Source: Calliphora vicina (taxonomy: Eukaryota; Arthropoda; Insecta; Diptera; Calliphoridae). From it: DNA of 64,000 nucleotides. Both the position numbers and the translations under genes were made by a program. Shown here in pieces: positions 11,101 to 26,100 of this stretch. The stretch covers positions 47,851,357 to 47,915,356 of the forward strand of contig NC_088781.1 of assembly GCF_958450345.1 (NCBI RefSeq), read 5' to 3'. The number at the start of each line of letters is the position of its first letter. Positions within the stretch are counted from its first letter, which is position 1. The notes below the pieces were generated by a model, which saw only the letters and a program-made list of their open reading frames with translations, did not search any database and was not told where the DNA came from.

Positions 11101-14100
11101 ATTGGTTAATCAGTGACCAATCAAAATTAAGCCTTGAATATAAAGTCATCCTGTATAAGACCGTTTTAAAACCAATTTGGACATATGGAATTCAATTATG
11201 GGGAATGGCTAGCAACACCAGTATTGATCTTATACAGAGGGCCCAATCTAAAATTCTTAGGACCATGACGGGAGCACCATGGTACATAAGAAATGAAAAC
11301 ATCCACAGAGACCTAGAAGTGACATTGGTAAAGGAAGAGTTCAAGAAAGTCCGTGAGAAATATATTGTGAAGCTGCGAAACCATCCCAATATGCTTGCAA
11401 GACAACTTGTGCAGACCCAAACCCGATCCAGGCTCCGTAGAGCAGATCTACCACCCCGCTAAGATGAGTGACAGTTTACCATTATGGCTCTCTTGCTGAA
11501 GAGCAAATAGTTTTAATTTTAGTTATAAGATTTAAATACTTATTGTAAGGTCAAAATAGACAGATTCAATAAATCAATAAAGCGTTAAAAAAAAAAAATT
11601 ATTGTTATGGTACTTATAAGTACCGTCGGTCGACAGAGGGTTAAATATTTCCCAAATATTAGAGTGAGTTCACCTCAAATTCTTAAGTCTAGTAAATTAA
11701 TTATAACTTCGTTTAGGTTCGAAGCTCTGCTATTGTCAAAAATGTTTGCTTCAATCGCAGTCCAATTTAAGCGTCTCTTTATACATTCAAATTTTAGCTT
11801 CAATCATTGGTATTTATACTATGTAATTCAAACTACAATCGTTGTTCTTTACACTGTTCAATTCAAGCTTCAATTATTAATCTTAGTTTCAATCGTAGGT
11901 CTAATCGCAGTTCTTTATACAGTATTTCTAATAATTCATGCAATTCAAATATAGTTTTTATCGTTGGTCTTTAAATTAAATAATTCAAGGTTCAATCGTA
12001 GTTCATTATATTTAATAACTAGCTGACCCGACAGACGTTGTCCTGTCCTAGGTTATGTTTGATTTACATTTCATTTTAAAATATGTACAGTGAATCTTAG
12101 GTCATAGAATAAAATATACATAGAAGCGCTACTGAGAGATAAATAACCTAAGTCTGTTGTCAAAAACCTAAGTCTTGCAACAACAGAATACATGTAAATC
12201 AATGTACATACATATTTTGAGTTTTTATATAAGTAATCAAATTGTGGTCTGAAAAATGAGTGATCACAGATCGAGCTCCTTTTCTTGATTAAACGCTTAT
12301 TTGCCAAGTTATTAGCGAATTTAGATATTTTGAGTTTTTATATAAAAAATCAATTTTTGGTCAGAAATATGAGTGATCACAGATCGAGCTTCTTTTCTTG
12401 ATTAAACGCTTATTAGCGAATTTAGATATTTTGAGTTTTTATATAAAAAATCGATTTTTTTTAAAATATGAGTGATCACATATCGAACTCCTTTTTTTGA
12501 TTAAACGCTAATTGGCCAAGTTATTAGCGAATCGATTTTAGGTCAGAAATATGAGTGATCACAGATCGAGCTCCTTTTCTTGATTCAACGCTTATTGGCC
12601 AAGTTATTAGCGAATTTAGATGTTTTGAGTTTTTATAAAAAAAATAGATTTTTGGTCAGAAATATGAGTGATCACAGATCAAACTCCTTTTCTTGATTAA
12701 ATGCTTATTGGCCAAGTTATTAGCGAATTTAGATATTTTGAATTTTTATATAAAAAATCAAGTTATGTTAAGAAATATGAGTGATCACAGATCGAGATCC
12801 TTTTCTTGATTAAACGCTTATTGGCCAAGTTATTAGCGAATTTAGATTTTTGTTAAGAAATATGAGTGATCACAGATCGAACTCCTTTTCTTGATTAAAC
12901 GATTATTTGTCAAGTTAATAGTGAATATAGATATTTTGAGTTTTTATATAAAAAAATCAATTTTTTGTCAGAAATATAAGTGATCACAGATCGAGCCCTT
13001 TTTCTTGATTAAACGCTTATTGGCCAAGTTATTAGCGAATTTAGATATTTTGAGGTTTTATATAAAAAATCAATTTTTGTTCAGAAATATGATTGATCAC
13101 AGATCGAGCTGGTGTTCTTGATTTAACGCTTATTGGCCTAGTTTTTCGAGAATTTAGAACGTAGACAACACTGAAATGCATACTTTTAATTCGATTTTTA
13201 AAGTTTAGGGAATCCCCTTATTTAAAAAATGTGTTTGTATCCTCTAAATTAATTTTTTTGTATGACAACGAATAAGTAATTTTATTTGCTATGTAATGTT
13301 ATTTCAATGGATATTTTCAATTGGGCGTAAAAAACTTTTGTGGACTATTGCGAACATTTTAAAAAAAATAGCCAAATCGGTCCAGGCATTCTGCGATTTT
13401 AGATACATTGAAAAAAGTGGCCGTGGTAAATTTTTCTTACGAATTTCATTACGAACATTTAAAAACAAATTAGCAAAATAGGTGAAGCCGTTTTCCGATT
13501 TTAGATAAATCGAAAAAGGGCGTGTTTTTTCTTCAGTAAAAACTTAAATTGGATAACTACGAACATTTAAACAAAAACTTATCCAAATCGGTGTAGCCGT
13601 TTTCCGATTTTAGATAAATCGAAAAAAGTGGGCGCAAAAGTGGGCGTGGTAAATTTTTCATTCCTTAAAAACCTAAGTTGGACTATGACCAACATTTAAA
13701 AAAAAATGTCTAAATCGGTCCGGCCGTTCTCAACTGATGCATTTACCAACGAACGACATTTGATTTTTATTTATATAGAAGATTGAAGGTTCAATCGTAG
13801 TTCTCTATATTGAATAATGCAAGGTTCGTAGTTCTGTATACAGTCCAATTATAGCTTTAATAGTAGTTCTTTATATTGAATATGTCAAGGTTCAATCATG
13901 GTTCTTTACACAGTCTTGTATATTGTTACGAAAAACGCTAACCAGAGATTTAGAAAATGGTTCTTAGAATTTTAAATTTTTTTCGGTTTTAGTCATAAAC
14001 CCATCTACAAATCATAACCATCTACAAATCATAACCACAGTTTGCAAATGTACAATATTTTGAAATTTTCTAAAAGATTTTTTCACAGAAATTATTCCAA

Positions 14101-17100
14101 CTTCAAAAAGGTTTCCAATTTTGAATAAATCTCCTTCCCAAGGTCTATCAAATTTAACCCATTTTATGTCGAAATTTCGAATTTATCCCAACAAATTCCA
14201 AAGCAGGGAATCCCCAGTTTAATATAGTTTTATATACTCCAATATGCTTTTTATCAGCCTCGGACCAAATGTGGTCCTAATGGTGCAAAAATCCAAAATT
14301 CCCATTCCCAATTTTTTAAATATTTTTTTTGGGAATTATGAGGTTATTTTTCAATAAACATAGACCGATTCTTTGACTTTGGTTTTGAATATCTTTGAGA
14401 GTTTGTTGTTATTCAAAGACTTCTTCAGCCATCTCCCTTAATTTCATAATAGCCTGCTATGCCATTTACAAATAAGGTAAGGCACTCCTTCTTCTTAGTT
14501 TCGTTAACATATTAAGCTATTGACTTTAAAACAAATGTTACTTCCTATTCCAATAATTATTATAAAATACAAAAGAAATTCTCTTACAAAACCTTCATGT
14601 AAAGGTGTAACATATTCTCAAACTCTCAAACAAATACATCATATGGCTTATAAATAATCAAAGGTATTTCCTTTAAAATCCAATGCATAAAAGTTAAACA
14701 TATTTGTGGTGGATTAAAGTTAACGTTAAAATCCTTATTATTATTTTTCATAAGACATACATACATCAACAGCGTAATTCCCTAAAAAAATGTATAAAAA
14801 TAAAAAGCAAAATTTACATTCCATCATAAAAATGTTATTTTCTCGTTACTTATTTTCCGATACCTCTATAAATACTGAAAATTCACGCATATTTTCATAT
14901 GATAACTGAAAATATGAGTTTTCTTTATGAATAAACTGAAAATATTTGTATCCTTGGAGCATTAAAAAGCTGAGTAGATAAAAATCAAGTGTGCTGTGAA
15001 AAGTTGTTGTTGCAAAGAATGAAAGTAAGAAAAGAAAAAGGAAACGAATTTGACTCAATCAAATTTTCGTCTTATAAAATAAACCATGCATAAGTTATGA
15101 AGGCTTTTTGTTCTGTTTTTTTTTGTGGAGGTATGTTTGCTAGTGTTACTTCAGAAACGATTATTCGTTTAGGGAATCAGTTGTTTGACATACACTTGGG
15201 TTCTTAGAGTATTTAAAATAATTTCCCCGGACAGCTCTATGTCCTATGGGACCTATCTATCGAGTCCTGATTTGCTCAAGAGTGGATACCAAAAATCGAC
15301 ACCTTCATTTCAAAACACACAACGAAAAGGAACTCCTTAAATCAAATTCTCTAAAATTGTTAATCCGAATTTCGTTTATATTATAAATATATTCAATTAT
15401 AATATTTATCAAGTTATCTCCAAGAGATTTCTGTGCAAATCTTATGTTTTTGAATTTAAATTAATTTAAATATTTATTCGTTTAACACTACTCGAATAAT
15501 CGAGATTTCTGTACTTGAGTGTGCCCGCATGAGAATAATACAAAAGAAAAGTTCATTGTATTTTAAATCAAATGGGTATTGAATAAGTTTGTGTTATTAG
15601 AATGAAAAACAAGTTATTTAGGGAACTGAAATGGGAAGAAAGACTTTTTAAAATCTTTACCGTAATCTTTTTAATAACAAGGTCAAAGGTTATTCAATTG
15701 ATTTTTATACACTTCAGTTTCGTGAGAAGGGTATATATAAGTTTGTCATTCCGTTTGTAATTTCCACATTATAATTTTCCGACCCTATGAAGAATATATG
15801 TATATACTGGATCCTTATAGATAGCGGAGTCGATTAAGCCATGTCCGTCTATCTGTCTATCCGTCTGTCTGTTGAAATCAATGTTCTGAAGACCCCAGAT
15901 ATCTTCGGGATCCAAATCTTCAATAATTCTATCAGACATGCTTTCAAGAAGTTTGCTATTTAAAATCAGCAAAATCGGTCCACAAATGGCTCAGATATAA
16001 GGAAAAAACCAGGACAACCTCGATTTTGACCTATTTTTGACCTATATCTGGATTACTAAATCATTAATATAGACAATATGGATATGTAATGATAGATATT
16101 TCAAAGACCTTTGCAACAACGTATATAAGACCATAGTAAGTTGGACCTACAATGGCTCAAAATCGGAAAAAAATATTTTTTAATCCGCATTTTTTGTTTT
16201 CACCAAAAAAAATTAAACCACAAACAATTTTTTTTAAAAAAAAAATTTAAATTTAAAAAAAAATTTGGTAAAATTTAAAAAAAACAAATTTTAATATAAC
16301 AATTCGAAAAAAAAAATTTTCCAAAAAATTAAAAAAAAACATCTTTGGAAAAAAGAAAATTTTGTTTACCTAAAAATATTTAAAATTTGTATTTTGAAGT
16401 ATAATTTGGTGAAGGGTATATTAGATTCGGCACAGCCGAATATAGCTCACTTACTTGTTTAAGTATTGGTGTATGACTTAGCTTTTATTTTGAAACTTTT
16501 GTACAATATAAATTTATTCAAAGTATTGGCCAATTTTAGTTATGACCTTTTCCCATCTTTCTGCCAACATATGGATTTCGAGCCACATGAACTGCTCATC
16601 TTTTGAAGCCAAGAAAGAATCACTCCAATGTCAGATACTCTGTTCCAAAGTAAATCGTATCCCAGAGAGAGCGTACTGCATCGATCGAAACAAATAGTAG
16701 TCGGACGGGGCAAGGTCTTGATTATTAGGTGGGTGAGGCAAAACATCCCAACCACTTCATTCTAAATAGATTTTAGCAGGAATTTAGCAGTATTGTGGCC
16801 TATATTCTGGGCGTTTTTCGGCCAATGCTCGTTTCAAACGAATCAGTTGCATTCGGTACAGGTTCCCAGTGATGGCCTGGGCAGATTTCAGCAGCTCATA
16901 ATAGATAGGACCCTTTTCTCCTACCAAATATGGAGCATTACCTTTGTTCATGGATATTTGTATTGTGTATCGATTCGGCTGGTTGGCCGGGCTTCACAAT
17001 GGATCGTATTTCATACATACAAAGTCGTCTTTCAGGGTCTTTCAATTCGTATGGTACCCAAATTCTATGCTTTTGGAGTAATCCTGCTGCTCGCAAACGT

Positions 17101-20100
17101 TTTAAAATTACAGCTTGATTAGTTCCCAATGCTATTGCAAGCTCCTGTAGAGTTAAACTACAACCTATGTGGAGTAATGCCTCCAATTCTTGGACTTCGA
17201 ACTTTTTTTCCCGCATATAACGCTTGTGTGTTAACATACAACATTCAGTCTTGTGTGTATTAAATTCGACTCTGTTCGTACAATCCCATTCAGAGATTGT
17301 CACATGATCCCGATTAAGGGAATCATTCATTGTTTGCATCATTGCCCCAATCTCCGGCAGGTCTGGTCTATAATTCAATGAATATGAATGGTAAATGTTT
17401 CTGTCATCTGCAAAAGAATATATAGGCTAGTAAGTTTGACGTAGAAGGTCATTTCGGAAGATAAGAAATAGAGTAGGAGAAAGAACGCAGCTTCGCGGTA
17501 CCCCTGAATTAATCTTGAAATCGTTTGATGAGATCCCATCTACAACCACTCGTATAGTGCAATCTATAGTGCAATCTCTGAGAAAGCTCGATATAAATCG
17601 AGGGAAGTTATTACCGACACCAAAAGCAATGAGTTTGGATAGAAGCGCTCCATGCCACATCCTATCTAACGCCTTAGAAATGTTTAGAGCCACCACTTTA
17701 CTTTCGCCAAAACGGTGAAGTCTTTAGTAGAACGTCCTCTACGCAAGCCATACTGGCGGTCGCTGAGTACATTGTTGGATTCTAAATATTTCGCAAGATG
17801 ATAGTTAAAAATACTCTCCATAACTTTGGAAAGTGCAGAACAAATTGCTATTGAACGATAATGCTCAGGGTTGTTGGCCTCACCCCTTTTTAGGAATTGG
17901 CAACCATTCAACATACAGGAAATTTCTCTAGTAAAACGTCTTCTACGAAAGCCATACTGTCGGTCGTTAAATAAATTGTTGGACTCTAAATATTTCACTC
18001 CATAACTTTGGAAAGTGCAGAACAAATTGCTATTGGGCGATAATTTTCAGGGTTGTTAGCCTCTCCCTTTTTAGGAATTGGCGTTACATTAGCAACCGTC
18101 CAACATATAGGAGATTTGCCGGCACGGTATAGAGTGCTGAAAAGGTTAGCTAATGGATGAACTAGCGTCGAAGAGCACTGCTTCAAGAGCAGTGCTGGTA
18201 TATCATCAGGTCCAGGAGACTGACTTGTTTATGTTGAGATCCGTTAGAACCTTTTTAATTGCGCGAGTGCAAAAAAATATATATTCGGCAGGTTATGTTA
18301 GCTTTATCAACCCGATAAGTGAATGTTTGGCCATCCCTTAAAAGAGTAGGAATTGATGAAGTAGCACTATTCTTTATTCTTTTAACGAAAGACCAAATGA
18401 TTTTACTGCCGGGGTGTAGTAAGAAATTTGACTCGGAGCCGCTGCTCGTATAGAGATTTTTCACTCCTCAGAATTTTGGCACATGAAGATCTCTCCATTT
18501 TGCGCAGCGAATCAGTTTCGGCATTTTTGATTTAACGCCAGATTCTGAATGCTTCCTCTCTGGATCTGATTGCAATTTTGCACTTCTGATTAAACCAGGA
18601 TTTATCCATAGTTTTAATCGAAATTTTTTTATTTGGAATGAAGGTTTTTCATCCCCATCGAAATTATATTTTCTACCATTTTCGCCATGGTATTGACATT
18701 ATTGTCTAAGAAACATAGTTTCCAATTAAAATGCCCAAAGAAATCGTTGAGCTTAGCCCAATGAGCCTTTTCGTAAACATAAGTTGAACGTTTCATGAAA
18801 CGTTACGAAGTTCAGAGAGCGAAGAGGAGGCGGAAATGATCCGAATTACCAAGAGTTGCAAAAACATCTACTTCATAGCTGTCAGGGTGTGAAGTTAGAA
18901 AGAGGTCGAGGGCGTTGGTTATTATAACAAAGTACACCCTTGTACTCACATACAATTTTCTGAAAATAAGCGAACTTACTTAATTATGAATAAATTCGAA
19001 AATAATCCATCGATTTTTATGATCGATATCTCATTTTGTTCCTATTATATGTGGCTTTGCGATAAAGCAATAAATCTAAACAATTTCTGCCGTTTTCGAT
19101 TTTTCATGATTTTTTTAAAACAAAAAAATTGGATATTTTCATATAAAAAATTTTTTATTGGTTAAATTTTTTATTATAACTCCGAAACTACTGAACCGAT
19201 TAAAACGCAATATATATGTGAAAATTTGTACATAGCATTGGGAAAATGTTTTCAAAATTATCTTTTTATATCAAACAAAAAAGTAAAATTTTGTGAAAAT
19301 GAGCGAATTCACTTAATTGTGAATAAATTCGAAAACAATCAATCGATTTTTATCTTCGATATCTCATTTTGTTGCTATTATATGCCGCTTTGCGACAAAG
19401 TAATAAACCTGAACAAGTTCGGCCGTTTTCGATTTTTCATGAGTTTTTTAAAACAAAAAAAGTAGCTATTTTCACGTAAAAAATTTATTTTTTGCTTTAA
19501 TTTGTTATTAAAATTCCCAAACTACTGAGCCGATTAAAATGCAATATATAAGGAGATTAAAGGCTATGTAAATTGTAAATTTTAAGTTTACTTCAATAAT
19601 ATCGGTTGAACCCTTTTTGAGTTATCATAAATTATGTGGAGAAACATCTAACAAAATTCACAATTTTAGAAAAAAAAATAAAAAAAGATCTATCCATAGA
19701 ATTAAAAAATTTTACCATTTTTGTACTACTGGAACCACAATGCATCAAAAATTGTGTAGTAGTTTAAAAAGCCTCCAAAATTTTTTCAATTTTGTCACTT
19801 AAATTTTCAACCTAAAATCCATTTTTCATATGAAAGTGGTCCATATGGAAAATAACGATCAGCTGTAATAATTTATAGTGGCCCAAATGAAAAAAGAATG
19901 ATTATTTGTGATCAATTATATTTTCAACCAAAAATCGATTTTTCATATTAAAATGTTGTAAAACAAAACATGGCAATAAGTCTGGAAATATTGATCTAAA
20001 TGAAGTACGATCATTTATGATCACTTATATTTTCATCCCAAAATCGATATTTCATATGAAAATTAACGTGACTATTACTACGTTTATACGCACGGCTTAT

Positions 20101-23100
20101 TCGCAAATAAAAATATTGCAATTAGAAAAAAATGCCGCATAAACAGTGAATTAATTTTTTATTTGCGAATAGCTAACTCACGAAAACAATTCCTGATTAA
20201 CGACACTATTTGCAAATAAGATATTAAGACGTTTTTTAAATATTTCATTGCGTTTTTGAATTAATTGGATTGCAAGACGGACAAGAATTTTTGATTCTAT
20301 AATTTATACATTTAAAACAATAAAAAATGTATCATATTTTATTCAATAAAAGAGCTACCAAATAATTACATTTTACAATCCGGCATCTCATAAAACCAAG
20401 AATTTTCCGTAACTAATGTGACATATAAACAGTGAGTTAGTTAATTGCAAATAATTTTTATTTGCGAGTAGGCTACGTATAAACGTAGTATGTACGTCGG
20501 CAAATAGTAGTCCAATAGGAGAAAGCACGATTGATCTGTGACTTTTCCACAAATATTCTCTGTTGATAAGGTTTGCTTGGTATTGAAAATGGCCAATATC
20601 AATCAATGATTTCATCTAGCCCCCATTCAAATGTCCCCACGGAATACTGTTTGAGCAGTCATAAATATGTTCATTATGCGGCAATCCTGATAAAATTTTG
20701 CACAAATTAGTTCTAAGTATGTAAGTCTGAAATTGTACAGTAAAGTATGGCGAAAGTCGTAAAATTCGTGATACTTTATTTGATCTGCATTTTAAATATT
20801 GCAGCAGCAATTAACATATCTTAATAAAACACCATTTTTTTTGAAAACGAAAAAATGTACAGCGCATAATGCAAAAAATGTGTTATAGTGACTTCTTCTT
20901 CTCATCCATATTTTTTTTCAACTTTTGCATAAAAAGGAATTCTTCAATTTTTAGGTTGGCAATGTAATCTAGACATAATAGGTGGAGGTATGATGACAAC
21001 AACAACAAAACAACAATAAAAAAGAAAATGGAAAATATTTTTATAAAATATACATAAATATTTATGAAAAAAAAAAATTAAATATGAAAAATAAATTGCA
21101 AAAGAAAAAAGAAATACATAAGAAAGAAAGAACTTTTGAAAATAGCTAAGGAAGCATAAAGCGTAGAATATAAATTTAAGCGTAAAAAGTTAACCGCACA
21201 TTGACTTAATACCACAGAGCTTTATTTGGGATGTACATTTTAGTTAAAATCATAATATTGATGGCAATAGAGGGAAGAGTGTGTAGGCTACATAATGGAA
21301 AATAGAAGTAGCCAAGTAAACGGAAAACATTAATTTATAGACATTTTTTGGACTAAAAAAAAGTGTTAATAAATTGTAAATTTTATATGCACAACAATCT
21401 TTAATGATTTTGCCTTAAACTACGTTTAAACTTTCCCGATTACGTAACGGAGAATGAATCTGGTCGGGTAAAAGTCGCTTTAAAACTGCCGCGGCGCGCT
21501 GATTAATTTAGAAATCAAAAAACCGCTGCGAAGTAAACGGCTGTCTGTTGCTGATATAGTCGCTTTTTTCCTTTAAAGTAACTGACCTTCCTCTCTTGCT
21601 CCTAATTCATTAGTTTTTTTCGCGAGTACCCATTACCTTGTAAAAGACCACAGACTCCAAGTTCAATAAATTCTTCAACGATTTATTCCCAGAATATATA
21701 GAAAATATCAACGGTATCATCTAATATTCCACAATTTGTTATGTAGAGTGCACGGAAACCTCGCCTTTTTATTAATATTTATACAGCTGAGGGCAAAATT
21801 TTATTAAAAAAAAATAAAAGGCAACAAACTAGGTTTGAGTTAATTTAGAAAGGCATAAAAAATACTGTTTTTTTTTCTTGAACAAAAGTCATTTGTTTGC
21901 AGGACTTGTTTTTGACACTTACCTAAACAAATCATCATACACATTCAAAATTACAATACATGTAAATATTTGTGCCTGCAATAGTATGTGTCTATAAACA
22001 TTAGACTGCAGCAAAGAAATAAAGTTCGGGTCACATTTAGGGTCACCACTGGTTACTGAATTAGCAAGTGACTAATTGTTTATGTGATAGTCCTAAATGA
22101 TAGTCCAAAGAGACTGTCTGATAACTGTAGTTAATTCACGGGAATTAATGTCCTAGGCAAGAGCTAATCGACCACTAATAGTCAGTCTAATGGACAGCTT
22201 CTGGCACTCAACCCAACCAGATACCAGCTACTAACAGACAGTCTAGTAATATGTTCTAAGTAGTTGCCTCATTACCAGAGAACTCTATATGACTACAGGT
22301 TGGTCGAAGCAACAGTACTTTGTAATTAGTTAAATCACTTATCCCTAAAACAGACTACACTTCAGATTAAAAATGGAATATTAAGTGACTATTGACTTTA
22401 TAAAGTGCAGAATACACTAGAATACTAAGAGACACTAAAGTGACATCAAAGTTAGTCCAGATTACGTTCGTAAAGTTATGGAAATTAATAAATACGAAAA
22501 TATCTCAGAGTTAGTCGACCGTTGATGGAATGTAAAGATAATGTTTACGCAACGTAAGATTTAAGTGCGAATCGGTTCAGCTAGATATACTCTTACAAAA
22601 ACCACTTGATTTTATAGGAAAGGAGATGATGATATAGTCGACGATTCGTCTATGTTGTACTTCGCAGCAGAGGGGAAATACTTGAGCCTCCATCCTCTCC
22701 ATACTACATAATAAAGTTCCACTATGCTTGTGAAAATAGTTTTCCTAATAAAGGTTATCTCAATGTTATTTAAGTTATTGGTTAAGGTTTTTGTTAATAT
22801 GTAAGAATATTCATATACTCGATTTTTTCGGTTAATGCCAGTTATGAGCAGCAATGATGGTTCAATCGGCTTCGTAGTCGAAACCATTTCTTTTCTTTTT
22901 TCTCCATAAACGTATAAATTCAAGACATGTTTTACATACCTTTTGAGGAATATAAGCTTTATCTTTGCTTTATTAATATCAAGTGAAATGTTTGGAGAAT
23001 TAGTTTGGTTAGATTGATTAAATTTAAGTGACTGTAAGATGAACTAATGAAATTATGAATTGGAATTATACATAGACTTACAACAAAATTATAGCATTTG

Positions 23101-26100
23101 CTAGAAATAATACCATAACAGTACTCAATTGTCTTCTGAAATTAATTTATTTCAGCTGCATATATTTGCATGTTGATTGAAGGCTTTTGAAATTCGGCCT
23201 GCTGTGTGCCAATTAAAACTTGGAAGGTCGCAAATAAAAATCAAAAGAACAACACAAATATCTTCTATTTTGAAGAGTACATATCTATCATTTATTCTCA
23301 CTTAGTTATTAACATTATAATGTAAATAACAAAGTTTTAATTTGAAAAAAAGTGCCGTTGAAGCACACCGATTGATCACTAAAGCAAATGACGAATGTGT
23401 TTAATCAATATTAACGTGCGAGAGATGGTATGTTTGGTTCAGAAGTGGTAATTTTTGACACGGAAAACAAAGATCTCCCAGGCCATCAAAAAAGTTAGAA
23501 CACCAAGAATTGGAGACATATTGTTTATTGTTGTCAAACTCAAAAAAGCTTGCAAAATCATTGGGAGCTACTCAAGCAGCAATTTAAAAACAGGATTCAT
23601 TCAAAAGGAGGGAAATTGGGTTCCATATGAATTGAAGCCCAGAGACCTTGAAATACGATTTTGCATGTTTCAAATGATGTTTGAACGCTACGCAGAGAAA
23701 ACAGATTCGTAGTAGTAACCGAATTTGTAGCCAATCGAATGATTCGGTTACATGCATTCGGTGAGCATTGGCCGAAAAACGCCCAAAATATGCGGCCAGA
23801 CATGAAACCGTAATATTCCATCATGACAACGCTCGGCTACATATTGCAATACCTGGTAAAAAGTATTTAGAATGAAGTGGTTGCCTCAGCTGCTTTATAT
23901 GTAGATGAGCAGTTCTTTTTGCTCGGAATCCATATGTTGCCAGAAAGATGGGAAAAGGTCATAGCTAATAATGGCCAATACTCTGAATAAATTTCTATTG
24001 TACAAGAGTTTCAAAATCAGAATCTAAAAATTTAAAAAAATTCGCATTTTTAAGAAATGGTAAGGGAGTCTTCAAATGGTAAAAGCCAAATCCAACAAGT
24101 AATAGAGCAATATTCTGCTGTGCCGAATCTAATATACCCTTCACCAAATTATACTTCAAAATACAAATTTTAAATATTTTTAGATAAACAAAATTATTTT
24201 TTTTTTCCAAATTTTTTTTTTTTAATTTTTTTAAATTAAAATTTTTTTTTGTTTTTTCCATTTTTCTTTTCTAAAAAAAATTTCGTGTTAAAAAATATTT
24301 TTTCCGATATTGACCCATTGTAGTTCCAACTTACTATGATCTCATAATGTCTATATTAATGACTTAGTAATCCAGATATAGGTCAAAAACGGGTAAAAAA
24401 TCGAGGTTTTCATGGTTTTTTCCTCATACCTCAGCCATTTGTGGACCGATTTTGCTGATTTTAAATAGGAAACTTCTCGAAACAAACAAACGGACAGACC
24501 GACAGACAGACGGACATGGCTTAATCGACTCTGCTATCTATAAGGATCCAGAATATACTTTATAGTGTCGGAAAATTATATTGTGGAAATTACAAACGGA
24601 ATGACAAACTTATATATACCCTTCTCACGAAGGTGAAGGGTATAGTGGGCTGTGGAGAAATTATGTCCACTACTCCGATATTGATATTTAAACGGCTTGT
24701 TTTTAGATGAAGTTAATGTTCCGATTAGAATTTTGCCCGTCAAACTTTCATTATCTTTGAAATGTCAAAAAAGATGTGGGGTACATTGATTTTGTCATTC
24801 CGGTTGTAACATATCGAAATATTGGTCGTATTGGCCTCATAAGATCTAGTTGTGTCCTCCCGTTTGTCCGTATGACTGTTGAAAACACGATATGGATTAA
24901 AGAATAGGAGCTAGCTGGAAGTTTTCCACAAATACTCTCTGTTGATAAGGTATGTTTGGTATTGAAAATGGCCATAAATATGTTGATTATTCCGATTGTT
25001 CTAAATACTCTGACATTATACTGCAAAGTATGGCGAAATCGAGCAACAAGGCTCCTCAGAAAATTACTTGAACATTCATTGTCTTATAATAATTAATATC
25101 GTGATGAAGTTTTATATGAACCTAAATCTTTCTACCAACTTTTGTGAGGATATTTTATTGTCACAAGATTCGACACAGCAAAAATTAAATCGTGTAATGC
25201 TATATTTTGACTAACCCTAAACTGTTAGTTGTCTGTTTTTTGGTTAGGAACACTTTAGATCCCGGAACGCTTAAAATTGGTTGTTGTCTGGTCTGAGAAA
25301 CATAGCGTGTCAAGAATTTTTAACAGAATTTTTTTTCCATGTTTTGTTAGAATGATAATTCAGTGTGGATTACAGTTCCGTTATAGTTTATCAAAAAAAT
25401 TAACTGTTAATTATCTGCGATCGTTAAATCTTAACAAGTCCTTATCTTGAAATATCTTGCACTCTCTATAATTTTGAAGCAGTCTAGTATTTATTATACA
25501 TACATGAATCCATTTGAATTTACTCCTTACACACAAACAAACAAATATAATTTAAATCTGCCACCTTTCCTTATGACTTTATATTTACATCTCTTCGTTT
25601 TTTGTTTTTTTTTACAACATATGGAAAAAAGGACCATTCTTTAAAAGCATAATAAAGTTTCACATACCGTAACAAATTTAAAAGTAAAAATCTGGTAAAG
25701 AATATAGAAAAAAAAGGAAAAATAAATTTAACTAAAGACAACTAACGGTTAAGGATGATGAAAGGTGGTTTAAAGTTCGTTTAGGGTGAGAATGGTGGTT
25801 AGTCATTGGTTAAGTTATGTTAAAATTTTAGTATATGGGAAGAAAATAAGGGAAAATATGTATTTAAAAGTGTCGAATTAAAGTTTTAAACAAATAAATA
25901 GGGATTTAAAGTATTTTTTGTTGGCAGTAGGTTATGTGTAGATTAAGGAAAATAAATAGGAACCCATATCTTGCACTGGCACTCAGTTAAATCTCTGTAT
26001 TAGGCACTTTATGACAAGGATATTTATAACAATCCTAATGCAATATTGGAAAGTATAAGAAAATTATCATTGAAATCACATTTGTTTAATATTTTTAAAT

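Noticed and set aside
12240..13160. Regular repeats with spacer-like segments, considered as a CRISPR array
   Set aside because: Units are about 112 bp and repeat over their full length with no unique spacers; the context is an insect Helitron.
13923..13960. TGTTACGAAAAACGCTAACC, resembling the start of the LTR at 35624
   Set aside because: Similarity ends after about ten bases and no matching end follows.
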